Positions 1-6,188 of a DNA stretch of 7,120 bases are shown here, one piece after another (within the stretch, counting starts at the first letter, position 1; each line of letters starts with the position of its first letter). The notes beneath the pieces were generated by a model that did not search any database, was not told where the DNA came from, and worked only from the letters and a program-made list of their open reading frames with translations. Position numbers and translations under genes: made by a program. This DNA comes from JBGTLA01 sp041744375. Its GTDB lineage: Bacteria; Actinomycetota; Acidimicrobiia; Spongiisociales; ZC4RG35. The stretch lies in the NCBI GenBank assembly GCA_041744375.1, contig JBGTLA010000037.1, positions 1 through 7,120 of the forward strand, given 5' to 3'.

Positions 1-689
1 TGACCGAGACGACCGCCGACACCGCTTTCGCCCTGTTGGCGGCGGCGGTGCGACGACTGCCGGAGGGCCAGGAGCTTTTGCGGTCGGGTCAGGTGGGGGA
101 GTGGGACCCAGAGTTTCTTCTCGGGGGGGACTTGCACGACACGACCATGGGGGTGGTCGGTTTGGGCGCGATCGGCCATGCTCTGGCCCGTCGCGCGGTT
201 GGGTTCGGGATGCGGATCCTCTATTGCGGGCCCAACCCCAAGCCGCACGCCGAAGCGGAGCTGGGAGCACGGTGGGTGCAGTTCGATGACCTGCTGAGCG
301 CCTCGGATCACGTGGTCCTCACTGCCCCCCTCACGGCGGCCACGCGCGGCATGGTCGACCGGGCGGCCCTAGAGGCGATGAGACCGGGGGCCGTGTTGGT
401 CAACATCGCCCGGGGTGGGCTCGTCGACCATGCCGCCCTCGCCCAGGTGGCGGCAGAGGGCCGGATCTCGGCCGCGCTCGACGTGACCGAGCCGGAGCCA
501 TTGCCGCCGGATCATCCGTTGCTGAGCCTCCCCAACGTCATCGTGGTACCTCACCTGGGCTCTGCCAGTGTGCGGACACGGGCGGCAATGGCCCGACTCG
601 CCGTCGAGAATCTGACCGTGGGGTTGTCCGGTTCCCGTCTCGTGGCATGCGCCAATCCGGAGGTGTACGCCCCAGAAGCGAAGACGTGA
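1..689 (+). CDS. D-2-hydroxyacid dehydrogenase, glyoxylate/hydroxypyruvate reductase-like (5' truncated)
   Basis: This is the C-terminal part of an NAD(P)H-dependent D-2-hydroxyacid dehydrogenase, probably cytosolic, reducing hydroxypyruvate or glyoxylate to D-glycerate or glycolate. The frame is open from base 3 (first residues TETTADTAFALLAAAVRRLP, the usual segment before the nucleotide fold), so the gene starts before the window and the TTG at 36 is internal. Visible signatures are the Rossmann loop GLGAIG (159-176), the catalytic Arg of NIARGG (411-413), the catalytic Glu of TEPEP (495-497) and the catalytic His of PHLGSAS (552-554), so the active site is complete. The stretches YCGPNPKP and TEPEPLPPDHPLL resemble human GRHPR as I remember it, which favours that subfamily over phosphoglycerate dehydrogenase. 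No ACT domain follows. About 100 N-terminal residues are missing. The stop is 55 bp before pckA on the same strand, so co-transcription is possible. Family assignment is firm; the exact substrate is inferred. Confidence 0.9.
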   Translation, partial: TETTADTAFALLAAAVRRLPEGQELLRSGQVGEWDPEFLLGGDLHDTTMGVVGLGAIGHALARRAVGFGMRILYCGPNPKPHAEAELGARWVQFDDLLSASDHVVLTAPLTAATRGMVDRAALEAMRPGAVLVNIARGGLVDHAALAQVAAEGRISAALDVTEPEPLPPDHPLLSLPNVIVVPHLGSASVRTRAAMARLAVENLTVGLSGSRLVACANPEVYAPEAKT

Positions 690-713
690 CTGGCCGTCAG
701 AGGCGGGCTTCCG

Positions 714-719
714 TAGGAT
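714..719 (+). promoter_or_regulatory. candidate -10 hexamer upstream of pckA
   Basis: TAGGAT fits the TANNNT form of actinobacterial -10 elements. It lies in the 55-bp gap after the dehydrogenase stop and would start transcription around 725, just before the Shine-Dalgarno at 731-740. No good -35 is seen 16-18 bp upstream (TGGCCG at 691-696 is poor). If real, pckA has its own promoter besides read-through from the upstream gene. This is a weak, motif-only call. Confidence 0.25.
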
Positions 720-730
720 CGTCGTCCCTG

Positions 731-740
731 AGGAGGAGGA
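731..740 (+). promoter_or_regulatory. strong Shine-Dalgarno for pckA
   Basis: AGGAGGAGGA lies 4 nt before the TTG at 745; counting from its first AGGAGG unit (731-736) the spacer is 8 nt. It is the clearest ribosome binding site in the window. It decides the pckA start in favour of TTG 745, because no ATG or GTG lies nearby in that frame. Confidence 0.8.
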
Positions 741-744
741 ACGC

Positions 745-2268
745 TTGATCGATGTCCCGCCGGTGCGGTCGGTCTCCGTCAACCCGTCCCACGACGAGTT
801 GCGGCAGCTGGCGCTGGACCTCACCCCCAACGTGACCGTCACGGAGTTCGGGAACCTCAACTACCGGGCCGAGGTCACGGCACGGCTCAAGAACTCGACC
901 TTCTTCGTCGCCGACGAGGAAATTCATCAGAATCGGATTGATAGGTCCGAGGCGAGCGAGTGGGCCCGTCGCCAGGACGAATACCTGTCGGACACCGACA
1001 TGATCGCCATCGAGGGTTACATCGGTCCCGATCCGGCCTTTCGGACCGGCGCTCGGATGCTGATCGAGAAGACCCAGGCCAACATCGCCGCCATGCAAGA
1101 GCACCTGTACTTCCCTCCCGACGCGGACTGGGAGCCGGAGTTCACGGTCATCTACACCCCGGGTCTGTCGGCCCCCGGCAAACCCGACGACAGGCTGATC
1201 ACCGTCGACCTGGAATCGTGGACGACCAGGGTGTTCGGGTCGGACTATTTCGGCGAGTCGAAGATGGGCGGCCTGCGCATGTGGAACCGGCGTGTCTACG
1301 ACGCCGGCGGTCTGGCGCTTCATGCCGGTCTGAAGACGTTCCCCGCCGGCTCCACTCCCGGCGGGGAGGAAGAGTCGATGCTCATCATCGGCCTGTCGGG
1401 AACCGGCAAAACCACCACCACGTTCCGTCGCCAGCTCGGCTCATTGCCGGTGCAGGACGACTTCGTGGCCTTGATGCCCGGGGGGACCGTCTACACCTCC
1501 GAGAACGGCTGTTTTGCCAAGACGTACGGTCTCGATCCCGACGAGGAGCCGACGATCTACGGCGGGACCACCAGGCCCGATGCCTGGCTGGAGAACGTGT
1601 CGGTGTCGCCCGATGGGAGGGTCGACTTCTTCGACACCGGCTACACCGCCAACGGGCGCTCCACCTTCCCGCTCGCCAACATCGAGCATCGCAGTCCCCT
1701 CGAGGTGCCGGCGGCGAGATATCTGCTGATCCTCAACCGCTCCGAGCACGTCATCCCGGCGGTGGCCCGTCTGGAACCGCACCAGGTGGCCGCCTACTTC
1801 ATGTTGGGCGAGACGAAGGGCACGTCGGCCGGGGGGGCGGCCGAAGCCGGCAAGAGCCTGCGGGTTCCGGGTACCAACCCGTTCTTCTTCGACGACGATG
1901 CGCTGCAAGGCAACCGGATTCTCGCCCTGCTGGACACGATGCCGGACCTGGAGGTGTACCTCTTGAACACTGGGCGGGTCGGGGGCGACGGTGACTCGAA
2001 GAAGGTGCAGATCGCCGACAGCTCGGCCGTGGTGGCGGGGATCGTGTCGGGGACCGTGGACTGGGTCTCCGACCCGGATTTCGGCTATCAGGTGGCTGCG
2101 GCGCTACCGGACCTGGACGATGCGGAGTTGCTGCAGCCTCGTCGCCTGTACCAACGGCAGGGCCGCTTGTCGGAATACCAAGCGATCGTCGATCAGCTCC
2201 GCTCCGAGCGGCTCGAGTACCTGGCGGCCTTTTCCGCCCTCGATCCGAGGGCCTTGCGCGGGATCTGA
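745..2268 (+). CDS. pckA: phosphoenolpyruvate carboxykinase (ATP), divergent subfamily
   Basis: This 507-residue protein would convert oxaloacetate and ATP to PEP, CO2 and ADP, the entry step of gluconeogenesis. The length is close to the usual ~530 of ATP-type PEPCK. The P-loop GLSGTGKTT (residues 216-224) is the family's own kinase-1a motif. Collinear matches to the E. coli enzyme, recalled from memory, are R47 in ARLKNSTFFV (substrate Arg), K173 in GESKMGG and H193 in LALHAG (metal ligands), D238-D239 in QDDF (kinase-2 metal site), ENGCFAKT (253-260), R305 in NGRSTFPL and NTG (408-410). Several hallmarks differ: DDEHGW is QDDFVAL, RSPKDK is RLKNST, the SG(Y/F)TAK..GTE stretch reads LGETKGTSAGG (354-364), NTGW is NTGR, and the C-terminal KRxxxxDTR reads KKVQIADSS. 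It is therefore a remote but metal- and nucleotide-competent-looking member. The TTG start follows a strong Shine-Dalgarno. The downstream neighbour, thiamine pyrophosphokinase, is convergent with a 52-bp gap and no clear terminator. Fold and family are firm; the phosphoryl donor and exact activity are inferred. Confidence 0.88.
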   Translation: MIDVPPVRSVSVNPSHDELRQLALDLTPNVTVTEFGNLNYRAEVTARLKNSTFFVADEEIHQNRIDRSEASEWARRQDEYLSDTDMIAIEGYIGPDPAFRTGARMLIEKTQANIAAMQEHLYFPPDADWEPEFTVIYTPGLSAPGKPDDRLITVDLESWTTRVFGSDYFGESKMGGLRMWNRRVYDAGGLALHAGLKTFPAGSTPGGEEESMLIIGLSGTGKTTTTFRRQLGSLPVQDDFVALMPGGTVYTSENGCFAKTYGLDPDEEPTIYGGTTRPDAWLENVSVSPDGRVDFFDTGYTANGRSTFPLANIEHRSPLEVPAARYLLILNRSEHVIPAVARLEPHQVAAYFMLGETKGTSAGGAAEAGKSLRVPGTNPFFFDDDALQGNRILALLDTMPDLEVYLLNTGRVGGDGDSKKVQIADSSAVVAGIVSGTVDWVSDPDFGYQVAAALPDLDDAELLQPRRLYQRQGRLSEYQAIVDQLRSERLEYLAAFSALDPRALRGI

Positions 2269-2320
2269 ACCAAGACTTCTCTCCAGGGCCTGGCGCGGGT
2301 CGGGGTGACGATGGGAGCCG

Positions 2321-2947
2321 TCAGGAGGGGTCGGGCTGGATGGAGACGAGGGTGCCGGAATCGATGCGGATGGTGGCCACCGGTGACATGAACACATTGG
2401 AGACTCCGCGTGTCGATCCGGGCTCGAGAGTCTCATGCTCTAGGTTCCAGCGCAGGCCGGTGGTTGACACTCCCATGGCGGGCCCACTCATGGCCAGCAG
2501 AGAGAGGGTGCTGCCGGTTGTGCCATGGAGGGTGATGCCGCCCCGGATGGGGCGGATGCGGGCCTGGGGCGTGACCCATTCGATGTCGATGTCGGACCAG
2601 CGTTCGGCGACGATGAGCGCCACCGAGCCCAAGAAGTGGTCGATGCGTCCGCCGTGGCCGCCGAGCACGATGATGCGATCGGGATCGAGCCGGTAAGCGG
2701 CCTCTAGCGCCAACTCGAGGTCGGTGGCGTCCTTGTCGGGGGAGTGGCGTTCGATGGCGGCGCTGGTTCGGTCGAGGGCCGAGTCGGTGACGGAGTCGAG
2801 GTCTCCTACCACCAGGTCGACATCGAGGCCGAGGCCGAGGGCGTGGTCGAGCCCTGAGTCGGCCGCGATGAGGTAGGCGTCGTCGGGAATCTCACCGATG
2901 AGGCTGACGGTGAGGGCTTCCCCTCCGGTGAAAATCACCACCGTCAT
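2321..2947 (-). CDS. thiN: thiamine pyrophosphokinase
   Basis: This 208-residue enzyme transfers pyrophosphate from ATP to thiamine, giving thiamine diphosphate in the cytosol. All family signatures are present in order: GGE near the N-terminus (8-10), AADSGLDHA (28-36), GDLDS (48-52, acidic metal site), DKDATD (71-76), GGHGGRIDH (96-104), and the C-terminal thiamine-binding part with TTGLRWNL (162-169) and GVSN (181-184). Length is normal for a bacterial TPK. I chose the ATG at 2947, which puts the first strand (VVIF) directly after Met as in relatives. A TTG at 2965 would add six residues but sits in the T-tract of the hairpin just upstream. Neither start has a convincing Shine-Dalgarno. 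The gene follows the S9 peptidase on the same strand after a short gap with a terminator-like hairpin, and converges on pckA. I see no thiamine riboswitch; the gap is too short for one. The function is well supported. Confidence 0.93.
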   Translation of the reverse strand: MTVVIFTGGEALTVSLIGEIPDDAYLIAADSGLDHALGLGLDVDLVVGDLDSVTDSALDRTSAAIERHSPDKDATDLELALEAAYRLDPDRIIVLGGHGGRIDHFLGSVALIVAERWSDIDIEWVTPQARIRPIRGGITLHGTTGSTLSLLAMSGPAMGVSTTGLRWNLEHETLEPGSTRGVSNVFMSPVATIRIDSGTLVSIQPDPS

Positions 2948-2963
2948 GGCCGGGGTGAATGAC

Positions 2964-2997
2964 AAAATCGTCTTACGCGCTCACTGGCGCGTAAGAC
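2964..2997 (-). terminator. candidate intrinsic terminator between S9 peptidase and TPK
   Basis: A perfect 11-bp inverted repeat, GTCTTACGCGC at 2970-2980 and GCGCGTAAGAC at 2987-2997, encloses a 6-nt loop. Read on the minus strand it begins 7 nt after the peptidase stop codon, has a GC-rich loop end, and is followed by GA and TTTT (2967-2964). That fits a Rho-independent terminator for the peptidase transcript, although the T-tract is short. On the plus strand no T-run follows, so it would work in one direction only. A palindromic operator or a leader hairpin for the TPK gene is the alternative. Confidence 0.6.
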
Positions 2998-3004
2998 TTC
3001 AACG

Positions 3005-4975
3005 TCAAGTAGAAGGTGAGGGTTCATCTGGCCCTCCCAGCCAGCGCTCCAGCCAGGACAGGAACTCGCCGTACCAGTGGATCGAGTCGAGTCGGGCGAG
3101 GATCCAATGGTTCTCGTCTGGGTAGGAGGCCAGTCGGGCAGGTACGCCTTTGGCCTTGAGAATTCCGTACAGCTCGAGGGCCTGTGTGTCGGGAACCCGG
3201 AAGTCGCGGGCCCCGGCGGTGACGAGGGTGGGGGTGGCATAGCCGGGGGCGTGTGCCGATGGGCTCCAGCGGTCGACGGCGTGACGGTCCGACCAGACCG
3301 AGCCGCCTGTGGCCCGTTCCCACCCGTAGACGATGTCGGTGGCATACATGCCGCCGAGGTTGGTCACCGGGGCATGGGCGATGGCGCAGGAGTAACGGTC
3401 GGTCTGAGCAGTGATCCACGCCGTGAGGTATCCGCCGTAGGAGCCGCCGGTGACTGCCATCTTGTCCTCGTCGACGAGGCCGAGGCCGATGAGATGGTCG
3501 GTGGCCGCCTCGACATCCCGATAGGGCTTGTCTCCCCAGGCTCCATGGATCGAGGCGGCGAAATCGGACCCCCATCCGGTGGAACCGTGGAAGTTGACGT
3601 GGGCAACCCGGTACCCGGCCGCCGCCACGACCTGGCCGTTCCAGCGCCAATGCCATGTGTCACCGAACACGCCGTGCGGTCCGCCGTGGATCATGTGCAC
3701 CAGCGGACAGATGTCGTCGGGCTCGGCGTCGGGTGGGTCGATCACCCACACCTGGACCGGCTCGGAGTCGGCTCCCGCAATCGTCAGCTCTCGCGTCCTG
3801 CCGAGGGATATGGTCGACATCGTCGGCTCTGTGAATGAGGAGACACGTTCCAGCAGATGGCTGTTGTCGGTGAGGGGAGCGCCTACCCGATGAACTTCGG
3901 GGGGTGCGGTGAGGGTCTGGGCCAGCACGTAGACGGTGCCGTCGGGGGCCACGGTCGGGTCGCTCACCCACCCGCCGTCGGTGAGCGGTTCCACTTCGCC
4001 GTCGCGGCTGGAAAGTCGGAAGAGGCGCCTTCGGCCACGGTCCTCGGCGGTGAAGAGAAGCCGGCCCACCCCGTCGAGGCGCCACTCTTCGGGTGAGCGG
4101 TCCCACCCCGGGGCTAGTTCGCTGTGATCGCCGGTGGTCAGGTCGTATCGCACGAGTTGTACCCGATCGGCATAGAAGTCTGGCTGTTCACGGTACCCGT
4201 AGATCAGGCCGCTGCCGTCAGCCGTGAAGCGAGGCCGGCGGCTGTTACCGGGTCGGGTTTCGTCGATCCGTCGCAGGCCGGATCCGTCACTTCCGATTAG
4301 GAAGATCGACCACGACGTTTCGAGGTGAGGTGGGTCGGAGTCGTCGGCGGCGAAGGCGACGAGCGACCCGTCCGGTGAGACGTCGACGTCCCCGAGCGGA
4401 TCGTCCGTGTTGGGCCACACCCACATACGGGTCGCTCCAGGAGTCAAGTCGGTGACGCTTGGGGTTTCCGGATCCACCAGCACCGGGTGGTACACGTCGT
4501 GGAGCCACATGTCCCAGTATCGGTAGACGGCGTCCTCGGTCACGCTCACCACCGGCCGGCCGTCGGGGTCGTGGTCGGCCGTTTCCTCCAGCGTGGGGGA
4601 GTCGGCGCGCACGACGGCGATGGCCACGATCTGGCCATCGGGAGTCCATTTTGCGCCAACTGCCCCCCGGGGAAGGTCCGTGACCCGATGGGCCTCGCCT
4701 CCGTCGAGTGGCTGGACATGCACCTGACGATGGCCGTTCACCGGGCGCAGGTAGGCGACTCGACCCCAATCGGGGGACACCGACAGGCTCGAGACCGTGC
4801 CGGAAGCGAACGCATGCGCATCACCCGAGGCGGGGTCCGTGCGCCAAACGGTCACTTCGGGAGAGTCGTCGTCGCCATAGGTGGTGACCGGCACCAGCAG
4901 GCGCCCATCGCCCAGGGCGTGGGGGGCGCCGACGCGTGGAATCGACCAGAGCACCTCGGGTGTGAGTGTTGCCAT
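3005..4975 (-). CDS. S9 family serine peptidase (prolyl oligopeptidase/acylaminoacyl-peptidase type)
   Basis: This 656-residue peptidase has an N-terminal beta-propeller and a C-terminal alpha/beta-hydrolase domain, and would cleave short or acylated peptides. No signal peptide or membrane segment is seen, so it is probably cytosolic. The propeller shows TolB/PD40-like blade motifs such as SPDWGRVAY (67-75), TPDGQIVAIA (111-120), SPDGSLVAFA (200-209), TADGSGLIYG (251-260) and APDGTVYVLA (343-352). The catalytic domain holds HGGP (430-433, oxyanion region) and the triad S512 in GGSYGGY, D591 in GARDFRVP and H623 in DENHW. Spacing of the triad is typical and no key residue is missing. The frame is open further upstream to 5188, but that extension is Arg/Pro-rich, unlike the family, and would overlap the phosphofructokinase start. 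ATG 4975 (MATLTPEVLW) is therefore chosen, with only a G-run directly before it as a possible ribosome contact. The gene is divergent from pfkA, with TPK downstream. Exact specificity is unknown. Confidence 0.9.
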   Translation of the reverse strand: MATLTPEVLWSIPRVGAPHALGDGRLLVPVTTYGDDDSPEVTVWRTDPASGDAHAFASGTVSSLSVSPDWGRVAYLRPVNGHRQVHVQPLDGGEAHRVTDLPRGAVGAKWTPDGQIVAIAVVRADSPTLEETADHDPDGRPVVSVTEDAVYRYWDMWLHDVYHPVLVDPETPSVTDLTPGATRMWVWPNTDDPLGDVDVSPDGSLVAFAADDSDPPHLETSWSIFLIGSDGSGLRRIDETRPGNSRRPRFTADGSGLIYGYREQPDFYADRVQLVRYDLTTGDHSELAPGWDRSPEEWRLDGVGRLLFTAEDRGRRRLFRLSSRDGEVEPLTDGGWVSDPTVAPDGTVYVLAQTLTAPPEVHRVGAPLTDNSHLLERVSSFTEPTMSTISLGRTRELTIAGADSEPVQVWVIDPPDAEPDDICPLVHMIHGGPHGVFGDTWHWRWNGQVVAAAGYRVAHVNFHGSTGWGSDFAASIHGAWGDKPYRDVEAATDHLIGLGLVDEDKMAVTGGSYGGYLTAWITAQTDRYSCAIAHAPVTNLGGMYATDIVYGWERATGGSVWSDRHAVDRWSPSAHAPGYATPTLVTAGARDFRVPDTQALELYGILKAKGVPARLASYPDENHWILARLDSIHWYGEFLSWLERWLGGPDEPSPST

Positions 4976-5011
4976 CCCCCGATGATGACACATGGCGGCG
5001 CCGGCCTCGGG

Positions 5012-5060
5012 CAACCCGGGGTTGGAGACGTCGCTGGGCGGTGGCTGGAAACCGGGGTTG
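5012..5060. repeat. two related palindromic boxes in the divergent peptidase/pfkA intergenic region
   Basis: CCGGGGTTG occurs at 5016-5024 and again at 5052-5060, 36 bp apart. Each copy sits inside a small inverted repeat: CAACCC-G-GGGTTG at 5012-5024 and AACC-GG-GGTT at 5050-5059. The region is the 128-bp gap between two divergent starts (4975 minus, 5104 plus), where a shared operator would lie. In GC-rich DNA such short repeats can arise by chance, so the operator role is a guess. Confidence 0.3.
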
Positions 5061-5088
5061 CGCAAAGGGGGGGTTCTTGTTCCGGGTC

Positions 5089-5094
5089 TAGCAT
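5089..5094 (+). promoter_or_regulatory. candidate -10 hexamer of a possibly leaderless pfkA transcript
   Basis: TAGCAT matches TANNNT and would put the transcription start at about 5101-5104, that is, at the ATG itself. No Shine-Dalgarno precedes the start, which fits a leaderless mRNA, common in actinobacteria. No clear -35 is seen at normal spacing; TTGCGC at 5058-5063 is too far upstream. This is a motif-only call. Confidence 0.3.
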
Positions 5095-5103
5095 GCCCAT
5101 GCC

Positions 5104-5805
5104 ATGGCGATCGGTGTGCTGACCAGTGGTGGGGACGCTCCGGGGATGAACGCCGCCATTCGTGCCGTAACCAAGGTGGCCGCCTCACAGGACATGGTGG
5201 TGTGGGGGATACGGGACGGATTCGATGGGCTCATCGACGGGACGTTTCGCCCGCTGACGCGTCGGGTGGGAAAGGGCGGCGCCATCAGCCCCCTTCCCGA
5301 TGTCGAGCATGCGGGAGGGTTGGGTGGCACCATGCTCGGCACTGCCCGCTGCACCCGCTTCTACACCCGTGAGGGTCGGGCGCAGGCGGCCCGCACCGTG
5401 GAGGAGTACTCCCTCACGGGCCTGGTTGTGGTCGGCGGAAACGGTTCGCTGGAGGGGGCCCATCTGCTGGCCACCGGGCACGGTGTCCCGGTGGTGGGGA
5501 TCCCAGCTTCGATCGACAACGACATCGGCCTCACCCGGGAGGCGCTTGGGGTGGACACCGCTCTCAACACGATCGTCGACGCCTGCGACCGGATCTCCGA
5601 CACGGCCCGTTCCCATCACCGGGCCTTCATCGTCGAGGTCATGGGTCGCAATTCCGGTTACCTGGCCATGGCGGCGGCAGTGGCCACGGCGGCCGACGCC
5701 GTCCTTCTCCCTGAACAGGGAAGGTCGGCGAGGAGATCGTGGCTTCTGTCGTCGAAGCACTGCGGGGTAGCTTCACCGCCTCCCGCGACAAGACCCGGGT
5801 CCTGA
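5104..5805 (+). CDS. pfkA: 6-phosphofructokinase, N-terminal part (frameshifted gene)
   Basis: This is the first piece of a PfkA-family kinase phosphorylating fructose 6-phosphate to fructose 1,6-bisphosphate in glycolysis. Homology runs to about residue 205 (AVLLPEQ, codon 5716-5718). The last ~28 codons, up to the stop at 5805, are out-of-frame sequence without family resemblance. Visible motifs are TSGGDAPGMN (7-16), GTAR (79-82), GGNGS (111-115), PASIDND with catalytic Asp 138 (134-140), and EVMGR (178-182). In the GGDGS motif the Asp, which contacts Mg-ATP in E. coli PfkA (D103), is Asn113 here (AAC at 5440). The residue after the Pro of PxxIDND is Ala, not the Lys typical of PPi-dependent enzymes, so ATP is the likelier donor. 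ATG 5104 gives the normal family N-terminus and has no Shine-Dalgarno. The rest of the enzyme lies in the frame of 5739-6188. Whether the break is real or a sequence error cannot be told from here. Confidence 0.88.
   Translation: MAIGVLTSGGDAPGMNAAIRAVTKVAASQDMVVWGIRDGFDGLIDGTFRPLTRRVGKGGAISPLPDVEHAGGLGGTMLGTARCTRFYTREGRAQAARTVEEYSLTGLVVVGGNGSLEGAHLLATGHGVPVVGIPASIDNDIGLTREALGVDTALNTIVDACDRISDTARSHHRAFIVEVMGRNSGYLAMAAAVATAADAVLLPEQGRSARRSWLLSSKHCGVASPPPATRPGS
5715..5738 (+). other. pfkA: site of the -1 frameshift in pfkA
   Basis: The downstream frame opens only after a TGA at 5712-5714, and the upstream frame stops resembling the family after GAA CAG (5713-5718). The switch must therefore fall in about 5715-5738. 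Re-reading one G of GGG 5718-5720 gives CAG GGG AAG GTC GGC GAG, that is LLPEQGKVGEE, which joins the halves without a gap. This equals one missing base, most simply a G lost from a four-G run. Restoring it gives a 361-residue protein, a normal length for the family. Confidence 0.8.
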
Positions 5806-6188
5806 TCCTCAAGGCCGAGGGGGTGGAGATCGCCACCGAGGAGTTGGTCGATCGAGTGCGCGACGAGTTGGGCGCAGACAATGAGATCGAGGTGCGGGCG
5901 ACGATCCTCGGTCACCTGGTCAGGGGAGGAAATGCTTCGTTTCGAGATCGGCTGCTGGCAGGCCGCTTCGGGCTAACCGCCGTGACCGGCCTGATGGAAG
6001 GCCATAGCGACGTGATGACCGGCTGGAACCTGGGCGGTAACGGACTGGAGACGAGCGACTGCTGGATCAAGCTGTTCGCGCTGGAGGAGGTGATCGCCGA
6101 GACGCGAGCCCTGATCGACGGCTCGAGCCAGGTCACGATGGATCGGCTCCGGCGCATGGAAGCGATCCAGGGTGTGCTGTCCATCTGA
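5739..6188 (+). CDS. pfkA: 6-phosphofructokinase, C-terminal part (frameshifted gene)
   Basis: This is the second piece of the same phosphofructokinase; its frame is open from 5715, with family-like residues GKVGEEI before the GTG at 5739. It carries KAEGV (the conserved -EG- strand before the effector/substrate region), RATILGHLVRGG (the substrate-binding Arg and the GHxxRGG motif, about 5896-5931), and the usual ending with DRLLAGRFG followed by a helical tail. It cannot fold or act alone as a PFK, because the nucleotide site and catalytic Asp are in the upstream piece. GTG 5739 has AGGAG at 5731-5735, only 3 nt upstream. That spacing is tight, and the purines also encode Glu-Glu, so independent translation is doubtful. 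The stop TGA at 6186-6188 directly abuts the stop of the convergent ATP-grasp gene. I read this as one gene split by a one-base indel. Confidence 0.85.
   Translation: MASVVEALRGSFTASRDKTRVLILKAEGVEIATEELVDRVRDELGADNEIEVRATILGHLVRGGNASFRDRLLAGRFGLTAVTGLMEGHSDVMTGWNLGGNGLETSDCWIKLFALEEVIAETRALIDGSSQVTMDRLRRMEAIQGVLSI

Noticed and set aside
36..38. TTG at 36 as the true start of the first dehydrogenase.
   Set aside because: The frame is open back to base 3 and the residues before it match the conserved helix of the family, so the gene is cut by the window edge.
960..1994. A long second frame inside pckA on the plus strand, and long antisense frames opposite pckA, the peptidase and pfkA.
   Set aside because: They are Arg/Pro/His/Gly-rich with no recognisable motif, as expected for shadow frames in GC-rich coding DNA.
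2283..2323. Terminator between convergent pckA and TPK, from CCAGGGCCTGG (2283-2293) or TGACG/CGTCA (2306-2310, 2319-2323).
   Set aside because: The first has only a one-base loop and the second a 5-bp stem; neither is followed by a T-run on either strand.
2976..3008. TTGACG at 3008-3003 on the minus strand as a -35 for TPK.
   Set aside because: It overlaps the peptidase stop codon, and the hexamer 17 bp downstream (AGTGAG) is not a -10. TAAGAC at 2975-2970 is too far away.
4976..5188. In-frame upstream extension of the S9 peptidase by 71 codons to an upstream start at 5188.
   Set aside because: The extension is Arg/Pro/His-rich, unlike any S9 N-terminus, and overlaps the start of pfkA on the other strand. 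The family-like N-terminus begins at ATG 4975.
5715..5727. Programmed -1 ribosomal frameshifting in pfkA at G GGA AGG.
   Set aside because: It does not fit the X XXY YYZ slippery rule (the second triplet is AAG), and I saw no obvious stimulatory hairpin or pseudoknot. A plain indel explains the break more simply.
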